64,000 bases of DNA from Saccharopolyspora phatthalungensis. Lineage in GTDB: Bacteria > Actinomycetota > Actinomycetes > Mycobacteriales > Pseudonocardiaceae. Where the stretch lies: the NCBI RefSeq assembly GCF_014203395.1, contig NZ_JACHIW010000002.1, forward strand, positions 1,240,001 to 1,304,000. The letters run 5' to 3'. The position numbers and the translations under genes are program-made. Of the stretch, positions 1 to 9,900 are shown piece by piece. A model generated the notes under the pieces. It saw only the letters and a program-made list of their open reading frames with translations, was not told the origin of the DNA and did no database searches. Position 1 is the first letter of the stretch. Each line of letters begins with the position of its first letter.

Positions 1-925
1 CCCCGGCGGGGATTTCGATGTCGCCGATGCGCACGGCCTGGCGGGTGTAGCGCGGGGAGGCCATGTTGTTGGGCGTCTCGAACCGCAGGAACTCTTCTAC
101 CGCGTTCGGCAGCAGCCCTGGGTCGGCGCGCAGTGCGGCCAGCTGGTCCGGGGCGCGCAGCAGGCTGAGCACTCCGTTGCCGATGAGGTTGACCGTGGTC
201 TCGTAGCCGCCGATGAGCAGGACGAACGTCATCGCGATCAACTCGGGCACCGCCAGCTGGTCGCCGTTGTCCGACGCGTGCACCAGTGCCGACAGCAGGT
301 CCTCGGCCGGGTTCGCCCGCTTGCTCTCGACGAGTTCGGCCAGATATCCGGCCATCGCGGCCGATGCCGCGCCGACCTCCTCCGCCGCGGCGGTGGAGAC
401 CATTTCGCCCGACCAGCCCGCGAACCGCTCCCGATCCTCGGCGGGGATGCCCATCAACTCGCAGATGACCCGGATCGGCAGCGGCAATGCGAACTCGGCG
501 AGCAGGTCGACGGACTCCCCCACCGGCATCGCATCGAGCAACTCGGTGGTGATCTCCTCGATGCGCGGGCGCAGTCGGGCGATAGTGCGGCTGGTGAACG
601 CCTTGTTCACGAGTTTGCGCAGCCGCGTGTGGTCCGGCGGATCGACGTTGAGCAGGTGCGCGGCCAGCGAGCGGGAGAACTCGATCTTCTTGCCCTCGGC
701 CAGCGCGCGGGCGTGCTCCAACCGGTCGTAGACGCCGTCGCTGGACAACCGCGGGTCTGTCAGCAGCGCCCGCGCGTCGGCGTGGCCGGTGACCAGCCAC
801 ACGCGCACGCCATCGGGCATCAGCACCGGCCGGGCGGGCCCCTCCGCGCGCAGCCGGGCCGCTAGCTCGTGCGGGTTCTGCAGGTACTCCTCGTCCAGTC
901 GCGGCGTGGAAGTCAGATCGGACAC
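1..925 (-). CDS. cytochrome P450, C-terminus beyond the window
   Basis: This is a heme monooxygenase of the actinobacterial CYP type. About 308 residues are visible. The I-helix oxygen-binding motif GGYETT and the following EEFLRFETPNN stretch are present, but the Cys heme loop lies off the left edge. I chose the GTG start because GGAGGA lies just upstream and because it overlaps the end of the preceding ATPase gene by 13 bases, which suggests translational coupling. It is the last visible gene of a leftward operon that starts at an iron box, so it probably oxidises the siderophore or its aryl cap. The substrate is unknown. P450s are known from related actinomycete siderophore loci; the role here is inference. 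Confidence 0.9.
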   Translation of the reverse strand, partial: MSDLTSTPRLDEEYLQNPHELAARLRAEGPARPVLMPDGVRVWLVTGHADARALLTDPRLSSDGVYDRLEHARALAEGKKIEFSRSLAAHLLNVDPPDHTRLRKLVNKAFTSRTIARLRPRIEEITTELLDAMPVGESVDLLAEFALPLPIRVICELMGIPAEDRERFAGWSGEMVSTAAAEEVGAASAAMAGYLAELVESKRANPAEDLLSALVHASDNGDQLAVPELIAMTFVLLIGGYETTVNLIGNGVLSLLRAPDQLAALRADPGLLPNAVEEFLRFETPNNMASPRYTRQAVRIGDIEIPAG

Positions 926-2409
926 GAGTCCTCCGTGATCGGCCGGTCGCGCGTCAGCAGCACCGGCAGTTGGTCGGGATGGGCGAGCAATTCGCTGGTG
1001 GGGCCCTGCGCGGCGACGCGGCCGGCGGCGAGCACGAGCACCCGGTCGGAGATCGCGGCGGCGGCCGGGTCGTGGGTGATGAACACGACCGCGAGCCCGT
1101 GTTGTGCCCGCAGGTCACCGAGCAATCCGAGCACGCCCGACTGGGTCACCGGGTCGAGCGCCGAGGTGATCTCGTCGCACAGCAGAACAGTCGGCTGCGC
1201 CGCGAGCGCGCGGGCCAGGGCGACGCGCTGCCGCTGCCCGCCAGACAGCTCGCCAGGCAGCCGCTCCGCCAGCGCCGCGGGCAGGCCCACGGCGTCCAGC
1301 AGCCGCCGCACCTCGGCGGCGCAAGCATTGCGGGACAGGCGGCGCAGAGTGCGCAACGGCCGGATCAGCGCCGTTCGGACGTCTTGCCGGGGGTGCAGCG
1401 ATTCGGCGGGGTTCTGCGGCACCAATTGCATCCCGGCCAACTGCGCCCGGGTCCGCCCGCGCACGCTGGCGGCGAGCCGATCACCGGCCAGTTCCACCGT
1501 TCCCGAGGCGGTCCGCTGAAGCCCGGCCAGGCACCGGGCCAGCGTCGATTTCCCTGCCCCGGACATGCCCAGCACGGCCACGCACTCACCGGTCCGCACC
1601 GCGAGATCCACGCCGCGCAGCACGGTGCTCGTGCCGTGTCGCGCGGTGATTCCGTTGCCCGTCAACACCGGCTCTGCGCTCGACGTTGCTGGTGGCGGCG
1701 GAATCTCGGCCGCCACCAACCGACGCGCCGCGGGCGAGTCGGGCACCAGCCGCCCCGAATCGAGCACCATCACCCGATCCACCGCGTTCCGCACGGTGTC
1801 CAGATCGTGGCTGATCCACAACATCGCGACGCCGCTGGCGCGCAGGCGGCGCAACTCGGCGAGTACCTCGGCTCGGGCGACGACGTCCAGCGCGGTGGTC
1901 GGTTCGTCCAGGAGCAACAACCGGGGTTCGCGGGCCAGCGCGATGGCGAGCGCCACTCGCTGCTGCTGTCCGCCGGAGAGCTGGTGCGGGTAGCGATGGG
2001 CGAAGGCGGCGGGCAGGCGGACCCGGGCCAGCATCGCGGCCACGTCCGCCCGCCGGTTTCCTGCCGCCAGCCGCAGCGCCGCGCCCACCTTCGCGTACGG
2101 GTTCAGCTCGGCTCCCGGATCCTGGCCCAGGTATCCCACGATGCCGCCCCGCACCCCGGGCGGCGGCGCCGGCAGCATCGGGTTTCCGTCTACATAGGAC
2201 TGTCCGGCGCCGTGCCGGGCACCTGCCCGCAGATGCCCAAGCAACGCCAGCGCAAGGGTCGTCTTGCCGCAACCGGATGGCCCGAGCACGCCGACGGCCT
2301 CGCCGGCGGCGATCTCCAGGTCCACGCCGTCGAGCACCGCCCTGCCGTCCACTTCGACCCGCAGCCCGTCCACCGCCGCCACCGCGCCGGTGGAACTTCC
2401 TTCCGTCAT
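913..2409 (-). CDS. ABC importer ATPase with two fused nucleotide-binding domains (Opp/Dpp/Nik type)
   Basis: This 498-aa protein powers the importer encoded just upstream. Two complete ATPase domains are visible. The first has Walker A GPSGCGKTT, signature LSGGQQQR and Walker B LLLLDEPTTALD. The second has GMSGAGKST, LSGGQRQR and VLLCDEITSALD. The fusion corresponds to OppD plus OppF in one chain. The frame stays open upstream to about 2766, but that part overlaps the permease gene and is low complexity. I therefore start at MTEGSS, which has GGAGG seven bases upstream. Its end overlaps the P450 start. Cargo is probably the metal-siderophore complex, inferred from the iron box on the operon. 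Confidence 0.9.
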   Translation of the reverse strand: MTEGSSTGAVAAVDGLRVEVDGRAVLDGVDLEIAAGEAVGVLGPSGCGKTTLALALLGHLRAGARHGAGQSYVDGNPMLPAPPPGVRGGIVGYLGQDPGAELNPYAKVGAALRLAAGNRRADVAAMLARVRLPAAFAHRYPHQLSGGQQQRVALAIALAREPRLLLLDEPTTALDVVARAEVLAELRRLRASGVAMLWISHDLDTVRNAVDRVMVLDSGRLVPDSPAARRLVAAEIPPPPATSSAEPVLTGNGITARHGTSTVLRGVDLAVRTGECVAVLGMSGAGKSTLARCLAGLQRTASGTVELAGDRLAASVRGRTRAQLAGMQLVPQNPAESLHPRQDVRTALIRPLRTLRRLSRNACAAEVRRLLDAVGLPAALAERLPGELSGGQRQRVALARALAAQPTVLLCDEITSALDPVTQSGVLGLLGDLRAQHGLAVVFITHDPAAAAISDRVLVLAAGRVAAQGPTSELLAHPDQLPVLLTRDRPITEDSCPI

Positions 2410-2483
2410 GGGTGAAACCTCCAACGTCGGCCGGATATCGCCGGGCCAATCCGGACGCCCTGCGTGGTTCGGGCCGTGTCGTC

Positions 2484-3272
2484 TCATCCGGCCAGCACCC
2501 GCGATCGACGCGTCAGCCAGTCCGAGCACAGATTCACGGCCACGGCCAGCGCGGCCAGTGCGGCGATCGGCACGGCGAGCGCCCAAGGTTGCAGGACGGC
2601 GCCGGGCAGGGCCTCGACGATCATCAGTCCCCAGTCCGAATCCGAGGTTCCCAGGCCCAGAAAGCCCGCCGCGGCGGCGAGGTGGACCGCCGCGACGAAC
2701 CGCAGACCGGCGTCGGACAACACGGTCGGGGCGATCAGCGGCAGCACCTCGCGGCCCAGCAGCCACGCCCAGCTCTCTCCCCGCGCGACGGCCGCCTCAA
2801 CGTGCGCCCGGCCGGTGACCTGCGCCGCGGCCGCCATCGTGACGCGCGCGGTCAGCGGTGCCCCGGCCAGCATCACCGCGAGTACCAGTCCGCCGCGCGC
2901 CGGCAGGGCGGTGAGTACCAGCAACAGCACAAGAATCGGCGGCACAGCGGCGAGCGCGTCCAGTGGACGCAGCACCAGTGCCGCCAGCCAGCGTCGCTCC
3001 GGTCCGGCCAGTGCGGCGACCAAACCCAAGGTCACGCCGAGCAGCCCGCCCGCCAGGGATGCCGCGAGGCTCGTGAGCACGAGCGGCCGTCCTCCGTTCA
3101 GCAAGCGGGACAGCACATCCCGCCCGAGTTGGTCGGTGCCGAAGGGACTGGTCGCGGTCGGGAGACCGAACGGGATCCCGACCGGCGCGGTGACCGAGTG
3201 CGGCGCGAGTTCGGGACCCATCAGCAACAGCAGGGCGAACACGCCGCCCAGCACGAAAAGAATCCGTCTCAT
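2484..3272 (-). CDS. ABC importer permease 2 (OppC/DppC/NikC family)
   Basis: This 262-aa membrane protein is the second permease of the importer. It has an N-terminal membrane segment, a periplasmic-side stretch with FGTDQLGRDVLSR (the conserved GTDxLGRD motif of the OppC/DppC family) and several further hydrophobic segments. The EAA-type cytoplasmic loop lies near the AAVARGESWAWLL region, which contacts the ATPase. The ATG chosen overlaps the stop of the preceding permease (ATGA), and an in-frame ATG five codons earlier is less likely. A 74-base gap with a clear Shine-Dalgarno separates it from the ATPase gene. Confidence 0.9.
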   Translation of the reverse strand: MRRILFVLGGVFALLLLMGPELAPHSVTAPVGIPFGLPTATSPFGTDQLGRDVLSRLLNGGRPLVLTSLAASLAGGLLGVTLGLVAALAGPERRWLAALVLRPLDALAAVPPILVLLLVLTALPARGGLVLAVMLAGAPLTARVTMAAAAQVTGRAHVEAAVARGESWAWLLGREVLPLIAPTVLSDAGLRFVAAVHLAAAAGFLGLGTSDSDWGLMIVEALPGAVLQPWALAVPIAALAALAVAVNLCSDWLTRRSRVLAG

Positions 3273-4213
3273 GCGCTCACCACCCACGTGCGCAACCGAG
3301 GCGTCAGCGCCAGCACGGCGAGGTCGGCCAGCGCGAGCGCGACCAGGGTCATCGCGGCCAGCAAGAGCACCAGGGCCTGTACCACCGGAAGATCACCGGA
3401 CTGCACCGATGCCACCAGCAGCTCCCCGATCCCCGGGTAGCCGAACACCTTCTCCACCAGGACTCCCCCGCCGAGCAGGCTTACCCCGATCACCAGCCAC
3501 ACCTGCACGGCGACCGGCAGCACCGCGGGCAGCACGGCGGCGCGCAGCACGGTGCGCGATGAGGCTCCGTTGAGCCGGAGGAACTCCACGTGCGCAGACC
3601 CGACGGCGGCGATCGTGGCGGCGCGAATCGCCCGGACCGCGTAGGAGAATCCGACGGCGAGCAGGCTCAGCACCGGCAGCACCAGCGCCGTGGGGTGTTC
3701 CAGGGGGCTGTCCCCGGCCGGGATGAACGACACGGCGGGCAGCCAGCGCAACGAGACCGCGAACAGCAGCGCCAGAACACCCGCCACCGCGAACTCCGGC
3801 ACGGACACCAGGACCAGCGCGCCCGCCGACACGAATCGTCCCCACCTGGAAGAGGCGGCGAGCAGACCGGCCCCGAGCGACACCGGCACCAGCAACACGA
3901 GGGCAGCACCAGCCAGGAGCGCGGAGTTACCGACTCGGTCGGACAGCATTTCGGTCACCGGCTTGCCGGTGACCGAGCGGCCCAGATCGCCGTGGACCAG
4001 CCCGGCCAGCCAGTCGCCGTAGCGGACGAGCACCGGTCGGTCCAAACCGAGGCGATGCCGGGCGATCGCGATGTTCTCGGGGGTGGCGTTCGCCCCGAGC
4101 CGGGTGGTCGCCGCGTCGCCGGGCAGCAGGTCGACCCCGACGTACACCAACAACGACAGCAGCGCGAGCAGGCCGACGCCGATGACCAGCCGCGTGGCGG
4201 CGCGGGCGATCAC
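3269..4213 (-). CDS. ABC importer permease 1 (OppB/DppB/NikB family)
   Basis: This 314-aa membrane protein pairs with the downstream permease to form the channel. The order of features is standard for the family: an N-terminal membrane helix, then LPGDAATTRLG, LGLDRPVLVRYGDWL and LVHGDLGRSVTGKPV. Five more hydrophobic segments follow, with a family-typical HVEFLRLNGASSRTVLRAAVLP loop. The frame runs open upstream to 4363. I start at the GTG at 4213 because it overlaps the stop of the binding-protein gene (GTGA), so both are likely coupled in translation. Confidence 0.9.
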   Translation of the reverse strand: MIARAATRLVIGVGLLALLSLLVYVGVDLLPGDAATTRLGANATPENIAIARHRLGLDRPVLVRYGDWLAGLVHGDLGRSVTGKPVTEMLSDRVGNSALLAGAALVLLVPVSLGAGLLAASSRWGRFVSAGALVLVSVPEFAVAGVLALLFAVSLRWLPAVSFIPAGDSPLEHPTALVLPVLSLLAVGFSYAVRAIRAATIAAVGSAHVEFLRLNGASSRTVLRAAVLPAVLPVAVQVWLVIGVSLLGGGVLVEKVFGYPGIGELLVASVQSGDLPVVQALVLLLAAMTLVALALADLAVLALTPRLRTWVVSA

Positions 4214-5766
4214 GCCAGACCGGCCCGGCCGAGGTACGGGTATTTGGCGAATCCGCGCGTCTGGACGCCCGCGACCGCCTTGCGCTCCAGGCTGAGCGTA
4301 TCGGCGAGACCCCACACGACGGTGTTGCCGCGGTCTGCCATCACATCCTGCACCGTGGCCCACGCCCGATCCCGGGCTGCCTCGTCCGTTTCGGCCAGAC
4401 CGGCGGCGAGCGCGGCGTTGAGCTGGGGGTCGGCCAGCGCGAGCGCGGGGTTGGCGGCAAGTCGCGCGTAGAGCACGGGTAACGGGAAAGCGCCGAGGGA
4501 GAAGGCCATGCCGTTGGCCGCGGAGACCGCACGCGGGTCGTAGAACTCAGGCACGCCCACGATGTCGGGCCGCACGTCCAGCCCGACCTCCTTGAGCTGC
4601 TCGGCCAGCAACTGGGTCGAGGCATTGAACCCGATCTCGTACTCCGCGGACCGGATCACGATCGGCGTGCCGCCCGCGCCCGCCTCCCGCACCAGCCTGC
4701 GGGCCTCGTCGGGATCGCGCCGCAGCGGCTCACGGCCGCTGTGCTGTGCCGCGCCGTAGCCGAAAAGGTCGTTGCCCACGGCGCCGAATCCGAGGAACAC
4801 GCCATCAACCAGAGCTTGGCGGTCCACGGCAAGCCGCACCGCGCGGCGCACCCTCGGGTCGTTGAACGGAGCGATCGTGGTGTTGAGCACGAAGCCGAAG
4901 CCGACCCTGTTGCGTTGCCCCGCGGTGCGCACTTCGAGGTCGGGGTCGGCCGCGCCGATCCGCGCCGTGGTGAATGGGATGTCGGCGGCGTAGTCGGCCT
5001 GCCCGGTGAGCACGGCGTTGGCTTTGGCCTGCGGGTCGGTGAGGCTCAGCAGCACCAGTTCGTCCGCGACGCCCGGAGCGTCCCAGTAGCCGTTGAACCG
5101 GGTGAGCCGGGCTTCCCGCCCGGGCTCGAACGTCGCTACCCGGTAGGGGCCGGTGCCGTTCGCGGTGACGGCGGTGAACGACGTCGTGCCGTCCTTGACG
5201 ATCTTGACGAGGAACGCGGCGAGCACCAGCGCGGGGTCACCGAGCGGCTGGAGCGTCCGCACCAGCAATGTGGCCGGGTCACGAACTTCGACGCTGGCCA
5301 GGTCGAGGTACTGGGTCAGTTCGCTGGGGACGGGCCGTTCGGGCGCGCCCAGGTACCGCAGGCTGTAGGCGACGTCGTGTGCGGTGAACGGTGAGCCGTC
5401 GTGCCAGGTCACGCCCTCGCGCAGCCGCAACACGAAAGACCGCCCATCCGCCGTCGGTTCGGCGGCGAGCGCGAGTCTCGGCACGGCCTGGCCGTTTTCC
5501 AACGAGAACAACGGATCGTAGATCACGTCGTTGCGGACGATGTCGGCCGGCGCCTGGCCGGCGAACGGGTCGAGAGCCTCGGCCGCGCCGCCGCCGGTGA
5601 GCGCCACCCGCAGTCTGCCGCCCGGTTTGGGCGTGCGGGACGCGGTGTCCTCGACCGGGGCGGGGCCGGACGTACTCGTGCCGCACGCGCCGAACAAGGC
5701 AGCGGCGCCCGCGGCGCCGAGTGCCAGTCGAGCGGAACGCAGTACGTCACGGCGGGTGAGCCACAT
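4210..5766 (-). CDS. extracellular solute-binding lipoprotein, peptide/nickel family 5 (SBP_bac_5)
   Basis: This 518-aa lipoprotein is the capture component of the importer. The N-terminus reads MWLTRRDVLR followed by an Ala/Leu-rich stretch and a lipobox ending in GAC, so it is likely exported by the Tat pathway and anchored through that Cys. The mature part has the family-5 signature regions, including RVALTGGG..LDPFAGQ, LREGVTWHDGSPFTAHDVAYS and RRAVRLAVDRQALVDGVF. The start has GGAGG upstream, and the longer in-frame extension to 5871 covers the iron box and is rejected. Iron box control suggests it binds a metallophore rather than peptides. Family-5 proteins such as CntA are known to bind metallophores, but the ligand here is inference. 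Confidence 0.92.
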   Translation of the reverse strand: MWLTRRDVLRSARLALGAAGAAALFGACGTSTSGPAPVEDTASRTPKPGGRLRVALTGGGAAEALDPFAGQAPADIVRNDVIYDPLFSLENGQAVPRLALAAEPTADGRSFVLRLREGVTWHDGSPFTAHDVAYSLRYLGAPERPVPSELTQYLDLASVEVRDPATLLVRTLQPLGDPALVLAAFLVKIVKDGTTSFTAVTANGTGPYRVATFEPGREARLTRFNGYWDAPGVADELVLLSLTDPQAKANAVLTGQADYAADIPFTTARIGAADPDLEVRTAGQRNRVGFGFVLNTTIAPFNDPRVRRAVRLAVDRQALVDGVFLGFGAVGNDLFGYGAAQHSGREPLRRDPDEARRLVREAGAGGTPIVIRSAEYEIGFNASTQLLAEQLKEVGLDVRPDIVGVPEFYDPRAVSAANGMAFSLGAFPLPVLYARLAANPALALADPQLNAALAAGLAETDEAARDRAWATVQDVMADRGNTVVWGLADTLSLERKAVAGVQTRGFAKYPYLGRAGLA

Positions 5767-5804
5767 GGTTGACCTCCGGATGCGGCGTAGCGCCGTGTGT
5801 CCAA

Positions 5805-5823
5805 GTAAGTTAGGTTGACCTAA
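5805..5823. promoter_or_regulatory. iron box (IdeR/DtxR-family operator) of the importer operon
   Basis: The 19-mer GTAAGTTAGGTTGACCTAA matches the IdeR consensus TTAGGTTAGGCTAACCTAA at 15 of 19 positions by hand alignment. Its core is the inverted repeat TTAGGT-TG-ACCTAA. It lies about 40 bases upstream of the binding-protein start, where a bound repressor would block transcription when iron is plentiful. Confidence 0.75.
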
Positions 5824-6112
5824 GCGCAGACACGCTAACAGCGGACACTGAAGGGTGCAATGGTGATCCAAAAATTGCGCCCCAGGTCACGTTAAAGCCG
5901 CCGAGATAACCGGTTATCGCACTATGACGATAGCCTTTTTATGCGAATAGCAACATATGGTCAAGGCGCATTACGATGCGCCATTTGCCGTCATGACCTG
6001 CTAGTATCCGGTGAACCACGCGGCCGGACGGGATCTCGACTCGGCAATTCCCTGGCCAAGAGAACCAATTTCTCGGCCCTTGCGTACATTGCGGCAGCCC
6101 CGGGGTTTTCTT

Positions 6113-6131
6113 TAGAGTAAGGCTACCCTTA
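6113..6131. promoter_or_regulatory. iron box (IdeR/DtxR-family operator) of the NRPS operon
   Basis: The 19-mer TAGAGTAAGGCTACCCTTA matches the IdeR consensus at 13 of 19 positions. It lies inside a perfect 9-base inverted repeat, AGAGTAAGG (6114-6122) with CCTTACTCT (6127-6135). It lies about 55 bases upstream of the thioesterase start and is expected to repress the biosynthetic operon under iron sufficiency. Confidence 0.65.
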
Positions 6132-6185
6132 CTCTCTTGAACAGTGCTCTAGGACTCTCGCCACCCAGGAAGGACACGATCGATC

Positions 6186-6950
6186 GTGCTGCCACGAACC
6201 GCCACGGGCTGGCTGCGGTGCCGGACTCCCCGCACGCGTCCACGCGCACGCCTGGTCTGCTTCCCGCACGCGGGCGGCTCGGCGAGCTTCTTCGGCAACT
6301 GGCCCGACCACCTGCCCGCCGATGTCGAGGCGCATGCGGTGCAGTACCCCGGCCGCGAGGACCGGATCGCCGAAGAACCGCCCGCCGGCCTGGACGCGCT
6401 GGCCGGATGTGTCGCACGGGAACTGGCAGCCCTGCTCGACCGCCCCATCGCCCTGTTCGGGCACAGCATGGGCGCGGTCGCCGCATACGAAGTGGCCCGG
6501 ATTCTGGAGCAGCACCACGGCGTGACCCCGTTGCGGCTGTTCGTGTCCGGCAGACACGTGCCGGGCGAGCACCGAGGCGACGAAATACACCGGCGTGACG
6601 ACGCCGGACTGGTGGCGGAACTGGTCCGCGTCGGCGGCGCCGGGGCGGACGTCCTGGCCGCCAGCCCCGAGCTGTGGCCGGTTTTCCTGCCCGCGATCCG
6701 CGACGACTACCGGCTTGAGGAGACCTACCGGCACCGGCCGGGCGCCCCGCTGCGCGCGCCGGTCACTGCCCTCGTCGGCGAAGACGACCAAGAGGTCACG
6801 CCGGACGAGGCGGGCCGGTGGAGCCACTACACGTCGGGACCATTCGCCCTGCACGTCATGCCGGGCGATCACTTCTTCCCCGCGCAGCACACGACGGCAC
6901 TGCTCGATCTGATGCTGCGCGAACTCGATGCCCAGGAGGCCCCCCGGTGA
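6186..6950 (+). CDS. type II thioesterase (proofreading, NRPS-associated)
   Basis: This 254-aa alpha/beta hydrolase of the TEII/GrsT family should remove wrongly loaded groups from carrier proteins of the NRPSs. The nucleophile elbow is GHSMG, preceded by the family's CFPHAGGSASFF near residue 30 and VQYPGREDR near residue 55. The catalytic His is in GDHFFP near the C-terminus. The GTG start has AGGAAGGA about eleven bases upstream. It is the first gene of the iron-box operon and overlaps NRPS1 by four bases (GTGA). The first 15 or so residues align less clearly with the family, so a later start is possible. Confidence 0.92.
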   Translation: MLPRTATGWLRCRTPRTRPRARLVCFPHAGGSASFFGNWPDHLPADVEAHAVQYPGREDRIAEEPPAGLDALAGCVARELAALLDRPIALFGHSMGAVAAYEVARILEQHHGVTPLRLFVSGRHVPGEHRGDEIHRRDDAGLVAELVRVGGAGADVLAASPELWPVFLPAIRDDYRLEETYRHRPGAPLRAPVTALVGEDDQEVTPDEAGRWSHYTSGPFALHVMPGDHFFPAQHTTALLDLMLRELDAQEAPR

Positions 6951-9900
6951 CCCAGTTGGACCTGCGCGCGGCGGTTGCCTCGTTGCTCCGTGTTCCGGCC
7001 GACACGCTCGACGAGCGGGCCGACCTGATCGCGGCCGGAATGGACTCGATAGCCATGATGCGCGTGGCGGGCAAACTCAAGCGCGCGGGAGTGATGGCGA
7101 GCTTCGCCGATCTCGCCGAGCGGCCAACGCTCGCCGCGTGGCGGGAACTCGCCGAGCGCACCCACACCATCGAGACCGCCGCGCAGATCGTCGACGACTC
7201 GGCGGATTTCGACCTCGACCCGCTCCAGCACGCGCTGTGGATCGGCCGCCACGAAGGCCAGGAGCTGGGCGGGGTCGCCGCCCACTTCTACACCGAGTTC
7301 GACGGCGGCCCGATCGAGCCGTCCCGGCTCGAACACGCGGTGCGCGCGTTGTTCGCCCGGCACGGCATGACCCGCGTGGTGATAGACGGCGCGGGACGCC
7401 AGCGCATCGCCGAGCACACGCCGTGGCCCGGACTGCGGCTACACGACCTGCGCGGCCTCGATCCGGAACAGAGCGGGCGACGCCTGGCCGCCCTGCGCAG
7501 CGAACTGTCCGAACGCGTCATGGACATCGAGGCGGGCGAGGTGTTCGACGTCCAGCTCTCGCTGGTGGACGACACCTCCACCAGGGTGCACGTGAACGTG
7601 GACATGGTCGCCGCGGACGCGATGAGCCTGCGCATCCTCGTCGCGGACCTGGCACGCCTGCTGCACGCGCCCGACGAGCCGCTGCCCGGCATCGACTACA
7701 GCTATCCGCGGTACCTCGCCGACCGGGCCCGTTTCCGTGCCGACGCGGTGCAACGAGACCGGGACTGGTGGCGCGAACGGCTCGCCGACCTGCCCGGCCC
7801 GCCCGCGCTGCCGGTCATCCCGACGGCCGCCGCGGAGACGGCCACCGCGCGACGCCGAGAACACTGGCTCGACCCGGCGGCGTCGGCCAGGCTGCGCGAC
7901 AAGGCGCACCGGGCGGGCCTAACCCCAGCCGTGGTGCTCGCCACGGCGTTCGCCGAGGTGGTGGGCGCGTGGAGCGCCGAGCGCGATTTCCTGCTCAACG
8001 TCCCGGTGTTCGGTCGCGAACCGTTGCACGATGACGTCGACCAGCTGGTCGGCGCGTTCTCCAGCTCGGTGCTGCTCGGCGTACGCACCGGCGTGGACGA
8101 GCCGTTCACCGAAGTGGCCCGACGCGTCCAGCGTGAGCTGCGGGAGGCCGCCGGGCACGCCGCGTTCGCCGGCGTGGAGGTGCTGCGCGAGCTGACCAAG
8201 GCCAATCAGGGCAAGCAGGTGCTCGCTCCGGTGGTTTTCTCCAGCACGCTGGAATTCGGTGAGTTGTTCGGTCCGCTGGTGCGCGAGAACCTCGGCCGCC
8301 CGGTGTGGATGATCTCGCAGGGACCACAGGTGTGGTTGGACGCGCAGGTGGCCGAACACGACGGCGGCCTGCTGCTCAGCTGGGACGCGCGAGAACTGGC
8401 GTTCGCACCCGGCGTGCTCGACGCGATGTTCGGCGCTTTCACGGCGCTGGTCGACCGTCTGGTCGGCGACGGCGCCGGGTGGGACGCGCCGGTGGGCGGG
8501 CTGCTGCCCGCAGGACAGCGCGCGGTTCGCGACGAGGTCAACTCGACCCGGGGAGCGGATCCCGGAAAGCCGCTGCACGAGCGGTTCTTCGCGCTCGCCG
8601 AGGCGGAACCCGACCGGATCGCGCTGGTCTGGGGTGTCGACGGCTCGATGACCTACGGTGAGCTGTCCCGGCGGGCACGGCAGGTGACCGCGATGGTGCG
8701 GTCGGATGGAGTGCGGCCCGGCGACGCGGTCGGCATAACCCTGCCGAAGGGACCCGACCAAGTAATCGCGGTGCTCGGCGTGCTCGGTGCCGGAGCTTGT
8801 TACGTCCCGTCCGGTGTGGACGTTCCCGCGGCCCGGCGGGCCCGGGTGTTCGAGTCGGCGGGCGCTCGCGTCGTGCTGGCCGACGACACCATTGCCAAGG
8901 CGGCGGCCCACGAGCCCGCGACCGAACTCGCCGAGGTCGGCGGCGAGGACCTGATGTACGTGATCTTCACGTCCGGCTCGACCGGCGCGCCCAAGGGTGT
9001 CGAGGTGCCGCACCGCGCGGTCGCGAACACCGTCGAAGCGGTCAACGACCACTTCGGCGTGACGCCGGACGACCGCACGATCGCATTGTCCGCATTGGAC
9101 TTCGACTTGTCCGCCTACGACTTGTTCGCGTTCCTGGCCTTCGGCGGCAGCGTGGTGCTACTCGACGAGGACCAGCGGCGGGACGCGCACGCCTGGGCCG
9201 AGCTGATCCGACGCTGGGACGTCAGCGTGGTCAGCTGCGTGCCCGCGCTGCTGGACATGCTGCTCGTCGCCGCCCGGACCACCGGCCTGGGCGAGGCGCT
9301 GTGGCTGGTCATGCTGGGCGGCGACTGGGTGACCGTGGACCTGCCCGCCCGGCTGCGGGAGTTGCGCTCGCGGTGCCGGTTCGCGGGGCTGGGCGGCATG
9401 ACCGAGGCCGCGATCCACGCCACCGTATTCGAGGTCGACGAGGTGGACCCGGCGTGGCGCGCGGTGCCCTACGGCACGCCGTTGCGTAACACCCTGTGCC
9501 GACTGGTCGACGCGCGCGGGCACGACTGCCCGGACTGGGTGCCCGGCGAACTGTGGGTGTCCGGCACGGGGCTGGCGCTGGGCTACCGCGGCGACCCCGG
9601 CCGCACCGCCGAGAAGTTCGTCGAGTTCGACGGCTCGCGCTGGTACCGCACGGGAGACCTCGGCCGGTACCGGCCCGACGGGACCATCGAATTCCTCGGC
9701 CGCGCCGACCATCAGGTCAAGATCCGTGGCCACCGCATCGAGCTCGGTGAGATCGAGGCAACGCTCGCATCGCTCCCCGGCGTCGCACAGGCCGTCGCCG
9801 TGGTGACCGGCGACCGCCGGATCGTCGCGGCGTTCACCGCCGAGCAACCGCCCGCCGAGCTCATCGACTCGTTCCTGAGCCACCTCCTCGACCAGGTGCC

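Larger units (their letters stand above)
5767..6185. promoter_or_regulatory. divergent promoter region of the two siderophore operons
   Basis: This 419-base gene-free stretch separates the leftward importer operon from the rightward biosynthesis operon. It is AT-richer than its surroundings between about 5860 and 6010. It holds two IdeR/DmdR-like boxes, listed separately, each about 40-60 bases from the start codon it faces. I see no small ORF or RNA gene in it. Promoter -10 and -35 elements cannot be placed with confidence. Confidence 0.6.

Noticed and set aside
2410..2766. N-terminal extension of the double ATPase
   Set aside because: The extension is Arg/Gly-rich, overlaps the permease gene, and an internal ATG with a good ribosome site starts the conserved domain.
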